A stretch of 64,000 nucleotides of DNA from Deinococcus sp. AB2017081 (GCF_034440735.1 NZ_CP140098.1:3391501-3455500), one strand, 5' to 3'; shown: positions 41,907 to 52,368, numbered from the stretch's first letter. Notes: generated by a model from the letters alone, not told the origin. Program-made: numbers and translations.

Positions 41907-44900
41907 CTACCTCAGCGCAATCTCCTGCCCCTCGGCCGGTCGCCCGAAGGGGGCCACGGTCAGGGTCGGGTTGGTGTTCAGCGGGTCGTAGGTGGCCGTG
42001 ATCGCGTAGGTGCCGGCCGCATCCACAGAACGCACCTCCTTGACCTCCACGCCCTTGCTGCCAGTGAACCGCAGCTGGGACTGGCGATCTGGCCCCAGCG
42101 GCAGCCCGGCGGCGTCCAGCGGGGTGTACAGCACGTTCGCCACGCCCGCCACGTTGTTAGGGGTCTGCACCAGTTGCACCTTGCTGGCACGCGGGTCGGG
42201 TTTCGCGTCCACGACCACCGTCTGCTGGGCCTCGCGGTCGAAGCACAGCGTGCCCCGGCAGATCGTGAAGTAGGCGTGGAAGGTGTACTCGCCGTCAAAT
42301 TCGGCCACCTTCTCGGGCAGGGCGACCTCCCAGTAGCGGTCGTTCGCACTGGTGTCGCCGTCCTGACCCAGATCGTTCAGCGGGAAGCTCAGGGTCTCGG
42401 TCTTCACGGCACCGGCGGCCTGCCGGGGGTTCACGCGCAGGTCGGCCGTCTGGCGCAGGGTCAGGGGATCGCCTTCCCGCCGGGTGCCCTCCTTGACATC
42501 GGTGCCGGCGTACAGGCGGCCCTGGCTCTCCAGCGGCCGGGTGACCTCGACCCTGGCCGTGACCCTGTCGAAGCCGCCCAGGGGGATGTACGGCTCGGGG
42601 ATGTGGAAGGCCGGGTGCAGGGCTTCGCCGGTGTAGTTGGGACTGCGCCACGTGTGGGGCCGCACGCGGGCCGTGCCCGACGCCAGCGACTCGATGAAGT
42701 AGCGCTGGGCAGTGGCCGGGGCGTTCGGGCTGACGGCCGCGCGGGACACGATGACCGCGCCGCGCTGGGGCGAGACGCCGGGCGTGCCCGTGCCCGCCGC
42801 GCCGGTCGGTTTGAAGCTGGCCGTGTCGGGGCGCATGGTCATGCCGGCCATGGGCATGGCCGCAAAGCCCACAGACCCGCTGAAGACCGAGCCGTCGCCC
42901 TTCATGGCGCTGAAGCCGCGCTCGTCGGTGCGCAGCGCGCCCAGGCAGCGCAGCGTGGCCTCGCCCCCCTCCTTCCGTACGTCGTTCAGCAGGATCTTCG
43001 GCCCCTTGCCGGAGCACGCCCACTCGGCCAGCAGGTCGTCGTAGACCTGTGGGCCGCTGTCGGGCAGCAGGGACGCCACCACGAGGTCATAACCGCCGCG
43101 CTTCAGGGCCGCCGCGAAGGCCCCGGGCGTGGCGACCCGGTCGACGACCGGCGTGACCCCCGCCTTTTTCGTGTTGATGACGGCCGGGTACAGGGCGTTG
43201 CCGTGACTGTGGTGGATCAGGCTGGCCTTCGCCTCCTCGTAGAACAGGGTCTTGGCGCAGCCGTCGGCGCACAGCTGGGTCAGCTGTTGGGCGTACAGGG
43301 CCGTGCCCACCGCCGGAGTCTTGAAGGCGTCCGGCGTGAAGCCGTTGACGAAGGAGCGCATGGGCCGGGTCAGACGGGCCGTCCAGCGGCCATCGCGCTC
43401 CAGCAGGTACGGGGTCTTGACGCGCACGATGTGCCATGTCGGCCCGAAGCGGCTCTCGACATTCGGCGCGTTCAGGTTGACCGGCGTGCCCGACGGCGAC
43501 GTGACGGCCAGGCGCAGGCTGCCGGGCGGCACCGCCGTGTCCCACGACGACACGAACACGATTTCGCCGTCCCCGCTGGCCACGTGCACGGTGGGCGCAC
43601 TGCCCTGCTGTCCGGCCGCCAGCGTGCCGATCGGGTCTTTCCCCACGAAGGTATCGAAGATGTCCGCGAAGCACTCCACGAAATACTTCTTGAGGGTCAG
43701 CGGATCGGCATCGGCGCGGTAGGTGCCGCCCTGGCGCTCGGCCAGATCGCGCAGTCTCGGGCCGTCCAGGCTGCCGGGCGTGCCGAAGCCCACCGCGCAG
43801 ACGTGGGTGTCGCGCAGCTGGTTCGGGGTGCGGCCCACCGCGTCCGCGATCATCGGGGCGGTGTTCTCGACGCCGTCGGTGAGCAGCAGGATGGCCTTGT
43901 GCGGGTTGCTGCTGGCGTTCAGCGCCGTGACCGCACCCAGCAGCCCGCCGCCGATGCTGGTCGCGCCGCCCGCGCTGATGCCCGCCAGGGCCGTGGTCAT
44001 GGCCGCCGGGGCGCTGCTCGCCAGGGTCAGCGGCAGCTCGGGGCTGGGGCTGGCCGCCGTCGAGAAGCTCAGCAGGCCCACGCGGTTGTTGCTGGCGTCA
44101 CGCATCAGGTCGGCGAACAGGCTGGCCGCCGCCCTGGCCGAATTCAGGCGGGTGTCGGTACCCGTGCCGTTGGGGAGGGTCATCGAGCCAGACCTGTCGA
44201 ACACGACCATCACGTCGGTGTCCTGGAAGGTCAGCAGCTCGTCCTGGAGGTCGTTCACGAAGTTGTGGAAGCGGAAGAACATCGGATCGCGCGGCGCGGT
44301 GGTCACGCACATGATGTCGCGGAAGTGCAGCGGACTGGTCGGCAGGAAGCAGTTGTTGCCGGGATTGCCGCCGGCCTCGGCCATCGCCACGTGGGTGCCG
44401 TTGTGCCACGGCACCAGCGAGTTGCCGTAGTCCTCCAGGGTGGTCGTCGCCGGATTGAAGGTGCCCCCCGCCGACGGCAACCGGAACGTATTCGGCAGCG
44501 TCGTGCAGTTGTTGCACGGCGCCAGGTCGGGCCGGGCCGCGTGCCCCAGCGGCATGGTCGCCCCCGCGAAGGGCATCCACGTCTGCACGAAGGGCAGCCC
44601 CTGGCTCTGGCGGTAGGTGTTGAAGGTGTACAGGAACTGCCGGTGGAAGCCGAAGAAGCGGTTGCCGTCGTTGGGGAATCGCCCCAGCGCGGGATTGATG
44701 GTGTTGTCGAAGGAGCAGTGCCAGTTCCAGTGCAGTTCCAGGATGCTCTGGGTGGCGGGGGCCGCGCCGCCGCAGCCCCACGGCACCGGGGCCATCATGT
44801 CGCCCAGGCCGGACACCGGCTGGGTCAGGAAGCCGGCGCTGGCGGCCGATTCGGCCGCGTCGGCGCGGGCGTGGCTGGCGATCAGGAGGCCGCCCAGCAG

Positions 44901-44948
44901 CAGGCACAGGGGCAGGGACGGACGGTACAGACGCGGGGATGCAGGCAT
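41907..44948 (-). CDS. Secreted tyrosinase-like/von Willebrand factor A fusion protein
   Basis: 1013 aa from ATG 44948. Signal peptide LCLLLGGLLIASHARA. Residues about 65-240 look like a tyrosinase/haemocyanin dicopper domain: H73 and H77, FFGFHRQFLYTF with H102 (CuA), WHNGTHVAM with H182 and H186, and DPMFFRFHNFVNDL with H228 (CuB); one CuA histidine has no clear match. Residues about 245-430 are a vWA domain with complete MIDAS: D251-x-S-x-S255, T in GGATSIGG, D in LLTDGVENT. The remaining 580 residues look like beta-rich modules with cysteines. Oxidation or metal-dependent adhesion outside the cell is possible; no function is proven. Confidence 0.85.
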   Translation of the reverse strand: MPASPRLYRPSLPLCLLLGGLLIASHARADAAESAASAGFLTQPVSGLGDMMAPVPWGCGGAAPATQSILELHWNWHCSFDNTINPALGRFPNDGNRFFGFHRQFLYTFNTYRQSQGLPFVQTWMPFAGATMPLGHAARPDLAPCNNCTTLPNTFRLPSAGGTFNPATTTLEDYGNSLVPWHNGTHVAMAEAGGNPGNNCFLPTSPLHFRDIMCVTTAPRDPMFFRFHNFVNDLQDELLTFQDTDVMVVFDRSGSMTLPNGTGTDTRLNSARAAASLFADLMRDASNNRVGLLSFSTAASPSPELPLTLASSAPAAMTTALAGISAGGATSIGGGLLGAVTALNASSNPHKAILLLTDGVENTAPMIADAVGRTPNQLRDTHVCAVGFGTPGSLDGPRLRDLAERQGGTYRADADPLTLKKYFVECFADIFDTFVGKDPIGTLAAGQQGSAPTVHVASGDGEIVFVSSWDTAVPPGSLRLAVTSPSGTPVNLNAPNVESRFGPTWHIVRVKTPYLLERDGRWTARLTRPMRSFVNGFTPDAFKTPAVGTALYAQQLTQLCADGCAKTLFYEEAKASLIHHSHGNALYPAVINTKKAGVTPVVDRVATPGAFAAALKRGGYDLVVASLLPDSGPQVYDDLLAEWACSGKGPKILLNDVRKEGGEATLRCLGALRTDERGFSAMKGDGSVFSGSVGFAAMPMAGMTMRPDTASFKPTGAAGTGTPGVSPQRGAVIVSRAAVSPNAPATAQRYFIESLASGTARVRPHTWRSPNYTGEALHPAFHIPEPYIPLGGFDRVTARVEVTRPLESQGRLYAGTDVKEGTRREGDPLTLRQTADLRVNPRQAAGAVKTETLSFPLNDLGQDGDTSANDRYWEVALPEKVAEFDGEYTFHAYFTICRGTLCFDREAQQTVVVDAKPDPRASKVQLVQTPNNVAGVANVLYTPLDAAGLPLGPDRQSQLRFTGSKGVEVKEVRSVDAAGTYAITATYDPLNTNPTLTVAPFGRPAEGQEIALR

Positions 44949-45221
44949 GACGACGCCCCCTCTGTCCTGGCCGCAGCGGGCACAGGACATGGACAGCCGG
45001 CGGGTCTGACCCGTCGGGTGGATGGCGGACGAACTGCCGGGCGGACACGGAGCGTGGGCTCCGGACGGGACTTCCTCTCACCTCCCTTCCCTCGGCCGGG
45101 ACCGTTCAGGTGCTCCGGCACCCCCCGGTGCCACACCTGAGCCGGCGGTGCTGAGCCACATCATGAGCACGGCACGTGATCAACCCATGACCGGGCACCA
45201 ATGTGCCGCCGGTGGCCCGGC

Positions 45222-45227
45222 TACAAT
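45222..45227 (+). promoter_or_regulatory. -10 box of ebfC (leaderless)
   Basis: TACAAT nine bases before the ATG at 45237. Confidence 0.5.
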
Positions 45228-45236
45228 GACCTCACG

Positions 45237-45527
45237 ATGGACATGAAGAAGCTGATGAAGCAGATGCAGCAGGCCCAGGCCGCCGCCGCCAAGATCCAGG
45301 ACGATCTGGCCGCCAAGTCGGTCGAGGGCAGCGCCAGCGGACTGGTCACCGTGACCATGAACGGCCACGGCAAGCTGACCGCGCTGAAGATCGACCCGAA
45401 GGCCGTCGACCCCGAGGACGTCGAGGCCCTCGAAGACCTGATCCTGGTCGCCGTGCAGGACGCCAGCGCCAAGGCGGACGCCCTGCAGCAGGACGCCACG
45501 CGCGGCCTGGGCATCCCCGGCTTCTGA
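45237..45527 (+). CDS. ebfC: YbaB/EbfC nucleoid-associated protein
   Basis: 96 aa from ATG 45237 (ATG 45243 is two codons later). MKKLMKQMQQAQAAAAKIQDDLA helix, then GLVTVTMNGHGKLTALKIDPKAVD and a C-terminal helix, the YbaB/EbfC dimer fold that binds DNA. As in many bacteria it sits directly upstream of recR, here 91 bases away, consistent with a recombination/nucleoid role. Confidence 0.94.
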   Translation: MDMKKLMKQMQQAQAAAAKIQDDLAAKSVEGSASGLVTVTMNGHGKLTALKIDPKAVDPEDVEALEDLILVAVQDASAKADALQQDATRGLGIPGF

Positions 45528-45618
45528 TGGAGCGATCCCCCATCTCTTCGCCTTCTGCCTTCTGCCCTCTGCTTCGCAGCGTTGCAAGCCGGCCCCCTGC
45601 GGCCCCGCAGGGGCCAGC

Positions 45619-46227
45619 ATGAAATACCCCCCCTCCCTGGTCGCCCTGATCCGCGAACTGTCGCGCCTGCCGGGCATCGGCGCGAAGAGCGCTCAGCGGC
45701 TGGCCTTCCACCTCTTCGAGCAGCCCCGCGAGGACATCGAGCGGCTGGCCTCCGCCCTGCTGGAAGCCAAGCGTGACCTGCATTCGTGTCCCATCTGCTT
45801 CAACATCACCGACGCCGAGCGCTGCGACGTGTGCAGTGATCCCAGCCGCGACCAGAGCGTGATCTGCGTGGTCGAGGAACCCGGTGACGTCCTGGCGATC
45901 GAACGCAGCGGCGAGTACCGGGGCCTGTATCACGTCCTGCACGGCGTCCTGAGCCCCATGAACGGCGTCGGGCCCGACCGCCTGCACATCAAGCCCCTGC
46001 TGCCCCGCGTCGCGGAGGGCATGGAGGTCATCCTGGCGACCGGCACCACCGTCGAGGGCGACGCCACGGCGCTGTACCTCGGGCGTCTGCTCGAACCCCT
46101 GGGGGCCACGGTCAGCCGCATCGCGTATGGCCTGCCCGTGGGCGGGGCGCTGGAATACGCCGACGAGGTGACGCTGGGCCGCGCCATGGCCGGCCGTCAG
46201 CGCGTCAGCAAGCCGACGCCGGGCTGA
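45619..46227 (+). CDS. recR: Recombination mediator RecR
   Basis: 202 aa. HhH RLPGIGAKSAQRLAFHL at 15-31, zinc finger CPICFNITDAERCDVC at 57-72, Toprim domain (ICVVEEPGDVLAIERS; LATGTTVEGDATALYL) and the C-terminal Walker-B-like segment. With RecF and RecO it loads RecA at gaps. A hairpin with a bulge (45591-45615) lies three bases before ATG and contains the only AGGGG ribosome binding site in its 3' arm, so translation may be structure-limited. Confidence 0.97.
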   Translation: MKYPPSLVALIRELSRLPGIGAKSAQRLAFHLFEQPREDIERLASALLEAKRDLHSCPICFNITDAERCDVCSDPSRDQSVICVVEEPGDVLAIERSGEYRGLYHVLHGVLSPMNGVGPDRLHIKPLLPRVAEGMEVILATGTTVEGDATALYLGRLLEPLGATVSRIAYGLPVGGALEYADEVTLGRAMAGRQRVSKPTPG

Positions 46228-46400
46228 GAGGCTTGCAGATACGCCGCGATGACCGGGCGCTGGACGCTGCCGGGTAGAGGCGGGGTGCTCTGTGCAGAGC
46301 CGCGCCGTTTCCCGGAAGGTGATTGAGCGTCGTCTGGAGTGCTCCAGCTCAGTCGCAACTGGAGCGATGGGTCATCACGATCCTTAGGTGGGACGCTTTA

Positions 46401-46556
46401 TCAGAACGGGCCAGGCAGGTGGGGGCCGACATAGCCCGCGTCCCGGCGCGAATCGTCCATCGCGTCCATCGCCCGGTTCAGACGTTCCTGTCTTCTCGAA
46501 AAGTGCAGACCCAACGAGATGATCGGCAGAAACACGGCCAGCATGACCAGTCCCAT
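46401..46556 (-). CDS. Small 51-aa single-span membrane protein
   Basis: ATG with GGAGG at spacing 7. MGLVMLAVFLPIISLGLHFS is a single hydrophobic helix followed by a charged tail (RRQERLNRAMDAMDDSRRD) and a Pro/Gly end. The ribosome binding site, helix and charge pattern argue for a real gene. Function unknown. It lies 63 bases upstream, on the same strand, of nothing conserved and is flanked by recR and the deacetylase gene. Confidence 0.6.
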   Translation of the reverse strand: MGLVMLAVFLPIISLGLHFSRRQERLNRAMDAMDDSRRDAGYVGPHLPGPF

Positions 46557-46619
46557 CAGACTGCCTCCTGGGCCGCAGTGTAGATCCGGAATGTCAGGGC
46601 AGTGGTGCCGGACTGTCGC

Positions 46620-47321
46620 CTAGCCTCCATAACTCGCCCGCAGCCGCCCCAGCCCCGCCCGCAGCGTGATCCTCCGGGCGGGGAGCTCATTCAGGGTGAC
46701 GGCGGTCAGTCCACGTGTCTCCAGTCCGGCCAGCAGCCGGTTCAGCAGGGCAGGCGTCACGGCCGGCCCGTCGTGCAGCAGGATCACGCTGCCGGGGCGG
46801 GTGCGCTCCAGGGTCTGCCGGGCCAGGGTGGCGGCGTCCGCGTGTGTCCAGTCGCGGCCCTCGACATCCCACAGGGCGACCCTGCGACCGTGCACACGGG
46901 CCAGCAGCCGGGTCAGGGGGCTGTGTCCGCCGTAGGGCGGCCGGTACAGGTGCGGGCCACTGTCTGCGGCGCGGGGATGCCAGCGCAGCTGTGCCCACTC
47001 GCGCCACGGGGGGAGCAGCAGCGCGTGCGTGTGCCAGCGTCCGTGGGCCTCGATCTGGTGTCCGGCGTCCAGCAGGGATCGCAGCTCAGCCGGGTGGGCC
47101 ACACACGCCGGCGCGGTGACGAAGAAGGTGGCGCGGACGCCGTGACGGCTCAGCACCTCCAGCAGCGCGGGGGTCTGGTCGCTGGGGCCATCGTCAAAGG
47201 TCACGGCCACGCGGTTCGTGTCAGCGTCCCCTGGCCCCAGGGCGCCCCAGCCCGCCGCCCGGCCCAGCACCTCGGCCAGGGCCACCGCCGCGAGGGCTGC
47301 CACACCCGGCCACACGCGCAT
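46620..47321 (-). CDS. Polysaccharide deacetylase (NodB-type)
   Basis: 233 aa from ATG 47321, one base after the stop of the upstream MFS gene. N-terminal hydrophobic helix (about 2-22) suggests a signal anchor. NodB motifs: TFDDGP (catalytic base and metal Asp), EAHGRWHTH (metal His pair) and RPPYG. Removes acetyl groups from envelope or capsular N-acetyl-sugars outside the membrane. Sits in a glycolipid/envelope group with two glycosyltransferases. Confidence 0.92.
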   Translation of the reverse strand: MRVWPGVAALAAVALAEVLGRAAGWGALGPGDADTNRVAVTFDDGPSDQTPALLEVLSRHGVRATFFVTAPACVAHPAELRSLLDAGHQIEAHGRWHTHALLLPPWREWAQLRWHPRAADSGPHLYRPPYGGHSPLTRLLARVHGRRVALWDVEGRDWTHADAATLARQTLERTRPGSVILLHDGPAVTPALLNRLLAGLETRGLTAVTLNELPARRITLRAGLGRLRASYGG

Positions 47322-47322
47322 C

Positions 47323-48525
47323 TCAGGCGAGCTGGGGCTGTGGCACAAACAGCCGGCGGAACACCAGATAGAACAGCGCGGTGGCCAGGGCCAGGGCCGC
47401 TCCCAGACCGAACAGACCGGGAGCCCCGTAGTGCTGGAACATGAATGCCCCCACGACCGGCCCCAGCGCCGTCCCGATGTTCTCGACGGTCATGAGCACC
47501 CCCCATGCGGCCGGACGCTGCGCCTCGGGCAGGGTGGCGGTGACCAGCGCCCCCCAGCCGGGCTGCACCCCCGAGTAGCCCAGCCCGACCACCGCCGCCA
47601 GCAGGAACAGCGTCCAGCCGGGGGGCGTGAACGCGAAGGCCAGCAGGCCCACGCCGATCAGGCCGAAGCCCAGGGTCAGCGTGAAGCGGGCCCGGCCCCG
47701 ATCCGCGACCTTGCCGACCACCGGCAGACAGGCAAACGCCACGCCGGCCCCCACCGCCAGCACCGTGACCAGCTGCCAGTACGGCAGGCTGAAGGTGTCG
47801 AGGAGCTTGAACAGCACCCCCCCGAAGAGGGCCAGGGTCAGGGTCTGCATCAGCGCGGCGGGCAGCAGCGGCGCGAGGCGGCGCAGGATGCGGGCCCGCT
47901 CCTCCGGGGGCGTCGGGACACGGCTGGGGCCACGCACGGCCCGGCCCGGCACCAGCAGCGCACACGCCACCGACAGGGCCAGGGCCCCCAGGCACACGGC
48001 GTACACGGTCATGAAGGGGCCATCGCGCAGCAGACCGAACAGGAAATAGCTGATCCCCACGAAGGGCACCACCGCCATGCTCACCGCCGTCAGGGCGCGG
48101 CCCTGCACGCCGGGCTCGGCGGCGTCGGCGGTCAGGTTCATGGTGCCGGGCCACATGGCGCTGAAGCCCACGCCGTGCAGCGCGGCGATCACGATCAGGA
48201 TCCACACCGAGTGCGCCAGCGGCAGCAGGGCGATCGCGCCCAGCATGAGCAGCGCCCCGGCCACCAGCACCGGGCGCAGGCCGTAGCGGGCGATCAGCAG
48301 CCCCGTCGGGCCACGCATCACGGAATCGGCGGCGAAGTGGGCAGCCCACGCCAGCCCGGCGGCGGTGGGCGGCAGTCCCAGCACCTCCTGCGGCACGCGG
48401 CCCTGCCCCAGGTACGGCAGATACAGGCCGGTACGCACGAATTCAGCGGCAGCCAGCGACGCGGCGGCGGCCACCACGGCCCCCAGGGTGCCAGCTCGGA
48501 TCGGCAGTCGGTCGCGGACAGTCAC
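47323..48525 (-). CDS. MFS transporter
   Basis: 400 aa from GTG 48525, with CACAAT nine bases upstream as a probable -10; the open frame further up is a shadow. About 12 hydrophobic helices; MFS motif is seen as [28 protein letters not shown] and again in the second half ([17 protein letters not shown]). Substrate unknown. Its stop is followed after one base by the deacetylase ATG, so the two are cotranscribed; the transporter may move a glycan or glycolipid precursor. Confidence 0.88.
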   Translation of the reverse strand: MTVRDRLPIRAGTLGAVVAAAASLAAAEFVRTGLYLPYLGQGRVPQEVLGLPPTAAGLAWAAHFAADSVMRGPTGLLIARYGLRPVLVAGALLMLGAIALLPLAHSVWILIVIAALHGVGFSAMWPGTMNLTADAAEPGVQGRALTAVSMAVVPFVGISYFLFGLLRDGPFMTVYAVCLGALALSVACALLVPGRAVRGPSRVPTPPEERARILRRLAPLLPAALMQTLTLALFGGVLFKLLDTFSLPYWQLVTVLAVGAGVAFACLPVVGKVADRGRARFTLTLGFGLIGVGLLAFAFTPPGWTLFLLAAVVGLGYSGVQPGWGALVTATLPEAQRPAAWGVLMTVENIGTALGPVVGAFMFQHYGAPGLFGLGAALALATALFYLVFRRLFVPQPQLA

Positions 48526-48566
48526 AGCCGTCCATTGTGACGCACTTCGCGTTGTGCCGGAACTGC

Positions 48567-48572
48567 TAGCCT
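48567..48572 (+). promoter_or_regulatory. -10 box of the GT2 gene (leaderless)
   Basis: TAGCCT six bases before the GTG at 48579; divergent from the MFS promoter in a 53-base gap. Confidence 0.45.
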
Positions 48573-48578
48573 GTCCGG

Positions 48579-49277
48579 GTGCCCGATTTCTCCGTCGTGA
48601 TTCCCGCCCGCAACGAGGCGGCGTATCTGCCCGCCACCTTGCAGGCCCTGGAACGCCAGACCTGTGCGCCGGCCGAGGTGATCGTGGTGGACAACGCGAG
48701 CACGGACGACACGGCGGGAGTGGCGCAGGCGTGGGGCGCACGGGTGGTGCCGTGCCCGGAGCGCGGCGTGGCCCGGGCCCGTCAGGCCGGGCTCCTGGCC
48801 GCCCGGAGCACGTGGATCGCCACGACCGATGCGGACTCGCTGCCGGTGCCGGACTGGCTGGAGCGGCTGGGAGCCCACACGGCCGGCCACGTGGCCCTGT
48901 ACGGCCCGATGCGCTTCTGTGGGGTGGCGCCGGTGTGGGCACAGCTGTCGGGCGCAGGCTACAGCGCGTTCCTGCACGCGTGCCGGGTGGTCGGCAAGCC
49001 GAATCTGGCGGCGGGCAACATGGCCTTCTCGCGCGAGGCGGCGCTGCTGGCCGGCGGCTACCCGGTGGTCGAGGCCTACGAGGACGTGATCCTGGGGCAG
49101 GCACTGGGGCGCGTGGGCGTGATCGGTTACGTGCCGGGCGCCCTGGTCGAGACGAGTGCGCGGCGGCTGGACAAGGGCCTCGTGCCGTTCCTGTGGCAGC
49201 ACCTGCGCAACATCACCGGTCATACGCGAGGGTATTTCGCGGATGACCAGGCAGGCCCGCCTCGGCCGGAAAGGTGA
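48579..49277 (+). CDS. Family 2 glycosyltransferase
   Basis: 232 aa, GTG start. [21 protein letters not shown] and [12 protein letters not shown] form the nucleotide-sugar site; DAD in [13 protein letters not shown] is the metal-binding DxD. No transmembrane helix, so a cytoplasmic or peripheral enzyme. Its last 65 bases overlap the convergent GT4 gene. Acceptor unknown; context suggests envelope glycolipid synthesis. Confidence 0.9.
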   Translation: MPDFSVVIPARNEAAYLPATLQALERQTCAPAEVIVVDNASTDDTAGVAQAWGARVVPCPERGVARARQAGLLAARSTWIATTDADSLPVPDWLERLGAHTAGHVALYGPMRFCGVAPVWAQLSGAGYSAFLHACRVVGKPNLAAGNMAFSREAALLAGGYPVVEAYEDVILGQALGRVGVIGYVPGALVETSARRLDKGLVPFLWQHLRNITGHTRGYFADDQAGPPRPER

Positions 49278-50400
49278 CCTCACGCGGGAGGTTGAGGGCC
49301 TCCGCGTAGACCTCCAGCACCTGCTGGGCCACGCCGGCCGGGGTGGTCGTGTGCCCGAACGCCCGTGCCCCGGCCGAGAGCCGGGCCCACACGTGGGGAT
49401 CCCCGAGAATGTGATGGGCGTGCGCGATCAGTCCGTTCACGTCGCCCGGTGCCACGAGGTAGCCGCTGCGCTCGTGGGCCACACCGCTCAGGGTGCCGCG
49501 TGCGCCGACCGCCACCACCGGCACGCCCATGAGCTGGGCTTCCTGCAAGACCAGACCCTGCGTCTCGGTGTCGCTGGCGAACAGGAACAGCTCCGCCAGA
49601 CGGTAGTACGCGCCGATCTGTGTCCACGGCTTCACGCCCAGGAAGGTCACGCGGTGGGCGATGCCCAGGCGCTCGGCGTGCGCCTCCAGATGCTCGCGCT
49701 CCGGCCCCTCGCCCAGGATCACGAGGTGCGCGTCGGGCAGGCCCGCGACCGTGTCGAGCACATGGTCGAAGCGCTTCTCCTTGGCCAGGCGCCCGACCGT
49801 GAGCATACGCCGCGTACCGGCGGGCCACGGGCTCTCGACGTCCGGCGCGGCGTGCAGCACCGCCGGATCGACCGACGTGGGAATCACGACCGGGTTGCGC
49901 ACCTTCAGGTCACGCAGCACGTCCAGCATGCCCGGCGTGGGGGCGATCACGGCGGCGGCCCGGCCGTACAGGTGGCCGACCGCCCGCGTCACGAGGCCCG
50001 TGGCCTGCTGCACGGCGGTGAGGCCCGGCACGTAGTGCGTGTATGCCTCCAGGTGGGTATGGTAGGTCGCCACGTGCGGCACGTCCCACTTGCGTGCCAG
50101 CCGCATGCCGGCCAGCCCCAGGGTCAGGGGCGTGTGGGTATGCACCAGGTCGTATTTCTGCTCGAAATTCTTGCGGGTCGGCCACGCCAGGCGGTAGGTG
50201 GGCAGGAACATGTAGCGGATCGACTCCACACGGCGCACATCGGGCCGGGTGTCCACGTGCTCGGGGAAGTCCGGCGCGACCACATCGACGTGGTGCCCGA
50301 GCCGGCGCAGTTCGTCGCTCAGGAGGCCCACACTGGTCACGATGCCGTTCTGATCGGGAAGGAACGTGTCGGTGAACAGCCCGATCCGCAGTGGCCTCAT
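49213..50400 (-). CDS. Family 4 glycosyltransferase
   Basis: 395 aa GT-B enzyme. N-domain [20 protein letters not shown] and [10 protein letters not shown]-domain [36 protein letters not shown] and the ExxE region [24 protein letters not shown]. The pattern resembles mannosyl- or glucosyl-diacylglycerol synthases, so transfer of a sugar to a lipid is plausible. The 3' end overlaps the convergent GT2 gene. Confidence 0.92.
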   Translation of the reverse strand: MRPLRIGLFTDTFLPDQNGIVTSVGLLSDELRRLGHHVDVVAPDFPEHVDTRPDVRRVESIRYMFLPTYRLAWPTRKNFEQKYDLVHTHTPLTLGLAGMRLARKWDVPHVATYHTHLEAYTHYVPGLTAVQQATGLVTRAVGHLYGRAAAVIAPTPGMLDVLRDLKVRNPVVIPTSVDPAVLHAAPDVESPWPAGTRRMLTVGRLAKEKRFDHVLDTVAGLPDAHLVILGEGPEREHLEAHAERLGIAHRVTFLGVKPWTQIGAYYRLAELFLFASDTETQGLVLQEAQLMGVPVVAVGARGTLSGVAHERSGYLVAPGDVNGLIAHAHHILGDPHVWARLSAGARAFGHTTTPAGVAQQVLEVYAEALNLPREVTFPAEAGLPGHPRNTLAYDR

Positions 50401-50542
50401 TCCTGCCCGCCGGACGGACCCTGCCGTTCAATCTTCAAGGCTTCGTGAAGCATCGCGCCTCAGAGCATACGACGCCGCGCATGAGACTGTCGCCCGACTT
50501 CGGGATGAGCCCCCGGGCGGCGTGCTGACGCCCGGAACCCGC

Positions 50543-50548
50543 TACAGT
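50543..50548 (+). promoter_or_regulatory. -10 box (leaderless)
   Basis: TACAGT six bases before the ATG at 50555. Confidence 0.45.
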
Positions 50549-50554
50549 CCACCC

Positions 50555-51604
50555 ATGTCTGCTGCCGTGTCCACCCTAACCAGAGTCCGCCGCGCCCGGC
50601 TGCGGGCCGGCACCTACGGCGCGTGGCACGGCGGCAGCGGCGGCCCCGAGATCGGCTTGATCGTGCCCGTGAGTGATCCGGAGACGCTGCGCTGCGTGCT
50701 GGAGACCGCCGGCCCCACCCGACTGACCGTGGTCGTGCCGGCCGCGCAGGCGATCGGCTGGGGAGACGCCCTGAGGGCCGCCGCCGAGGCCGGGCACGAG
50801 GTGGCCGGCAGCGGCCCGGCCTCGCCCCTCGCGGCGCTCGACGTGGCGGCCGGTCACGCGATCCGGTCGTGGGCCGCCGATGCCAGCCCCGCACCCGGCC
50901 ACCGGAGCCTGCTCGCGCTGGCGGCACGCGGCGTCCATCCGCTGCCCCTTCCCGATGTCGCAGCCCGGCCCGGCGGCACCCTGCGCGTGGGGCCGGACGA
51001 TCTGGCCGCCACGCTGGCCGACCTGAAGGCACGTGGCTACCGGCCCATGCCCGTGCGCGACCTGCCGGGACTGCGCCGCGCCACGCCCCGCGACGCGCTG
51101 GCGCACGCCTACGCACTGACCGTCGAGGCGAACTTCACGCGGGCCCACCACGTCATCGACCTGACCAGCCGCCCGGACGCCGTGATGCGGGTCGCGCCGC
51201 TCAGGGACGCCCCTGCGCCGCTGCCGCTGCCGCCGGACACGCCCACCGCCGAGATGCATCTGGACTCAGCGCGGCTGGTCAGCATGGCCGCCCGCAGCCA
51301 GCTGGGCACGTACCGCGCGTACCAGCGCAGCCTGAAGGACGTGGCGTATGCCATGCAGACCCTGCCGGAACTAGCGGACGCCCAGGCGGTGTTCGCCGTC
51401 ACACTGTTCTATGGGCCGCTGGAACAGGCGGGCTTCACGCTGCTGAAGCTGCCGCCCGCCCGCGCCCGCCTCTACGGCCTGGGCTTCCGGGTGCTGCGCC
51501 TCGTGCACGGCACGACCCGGCCGCCCAGCGTGCAGCAGCCCAAGATGGCGTGGATGCCCCGCGAGGAATTTCTGACGCGCTACGGTCAGCCGCTGCGGCC
51601 CTGA
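50555..51604 (+). CDS. Polysaccharide-deacetylase-like protein with YkoP-type C-terminus
   Basis: 349 aa from ATG 50555. The first 200 residues follow a degenerate deacetylase-like alpha/beta layout ([39 protein letters not shown]) but lack the catalytic Asp and His pairs. The C-terminal 130 residues ([18 protein letters not shown]...[35 protein letters not shown]) resemble the YkoP-like domain found with deacetylases. Probably non-catalytic on sugars. Its 3' end overlaps the convergent hpaI by 19 bases. Confidence 0.65.
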   Translation: MSAAVSTLTRVRRARLRAGTYGAWHGGSGGPEIGLIVPVSDPETLRCVLETAGPTRLTVVVPAAQAIGWGDALRAAAEAGHEVAGSGPASPLAALDVAAGHAIRSWAADASPAPGHRSLLALAARGVHPLPLPDVAARPGGTLRVGPDDLAATLADLKARGYRPMPVRDLPGLRRATPRDALAHAYALTVEANFTRAHHVIDLTSRPDAVMRVAPLRDAPAPLPLPPDTPTAEMHLDSARLVSMAARSQLGTYRAYQRSLKDVAYAMQTLPELADAQAVFAVTLFYGPLEQAGFTLLKLPPARARLYGLGFRVLRLVHGTTRPPSVQQPKMAWMPREEFLTRYGQPLRP

Positions 51605-52368
51605 TCCCGGAAGCGGGATGCCAGGTCGCGGGCCGCACGCGCCAGCAGACTGACGTCCACACCCACCGCGACCAGCCTGCAGCCGGCGTCCAGGGCCGCC
51701 CGCGCCTGCGCCTCGTCGGTGTACAGGATGCCCGCCGCCTTCCCAGCCCCCGTGATGCGGGCGATGGCGTCTTTAATGGCGGCCACCACCTCCGGATGGC
51801 CGGGGTTGCCCCGGTGCCCCAGGCTGGCACTCAGGTCGGCCGGCCCGATGAACACGCCATCCACGCCCTCCACAGCCGCAATTCCGTCCAGCGCGTCCAG
51901 CCCGGCGGCCGACTCGACCTGCACGATCAGACAGATCTCGTCGTCGGCGCGTGCCAGATAGTCCGGAACGGCGTTCCAGCGCGACGCCCGCGCGATGGCG
52001 CTGCCCACCCCGCGCACGCCCTGCGGCGGGTAACGGGTCGCGGCGACCAGGTCGCGGGCCTGCGCCGCGCTCTCGACCATGGGGATCAGCAGCGACTGCA
52101 CGCCCAGGTCGAGATACTGCTTGATCAGGTGGGTGTCGCCCACGGGCGGGCGCACGACCGGGGCCACCGGATACGCCGCCACGGCCTGGAGCTGCGCCAG
52201 CACGCTGCGGACATCGTTGGGCGCGTGCTCCCCGTCGATCAGCAGCCAGTCGAAGCCCGCCCCGGCCAGCACCTCGGCGGGGTAGGCATCGGCCAGCGTG
52301 ACCCACAGGCCGATCTGCGGCATACCGGCCGCCAGAGCACGTTTCAGGGGATTGGTCAGGTCGGTCAT
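51586..52368 (-). CDS. hpaI: 4-hydroxy-2-oxoheptanedioate (HHED) aldolase
   Basis: 260 aa from ATG 52368 with GAGGAG upstream. Class II pyruvate aldolase of the HpcH/HpaI family: [33 protein letters not shown], metal-binding E in [15 protein letters not shown] and D in [11 protein letters not shown]. Splits 4-hydroxy-2-oxoheptanedioate into pyruvate and succinate semialdehyde, the last step of the homoprotocatechuate meta pathway. Last gene of the hpa operon. Confidence 0.94.
   Translation of the reverse strand: MTDLTNPLKRALAAGMPQIGLWVTLADAYPAEVLAGAGFDWLLIDGEHAPNDVRSVLAQLQAVAAYPVAPVVRPPVGDTHLIKQYLDLGVQSLLIPMVESAAQARDLVAATRYPPQGVRGVGSAIARASRWNAVPDYLARADDEICLIVQVESAAGLDALDGIAAVEGVDGVFIGPADLSASLGHRGNPGHPEVVAAIKDAIARITGAGKAAGILYTDEAQARAALDAGCRLVAVGVDVSLLARAARDLASRFRDQGRSG

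Noticed and set aside
41529..45140. 1203-codon open frame opposite the vWA fusion gene
   Set aside because: Translation is His/Gly/Arg/Gln-rich with no domain; it is the antisense shadow of a gene with clear motifs.
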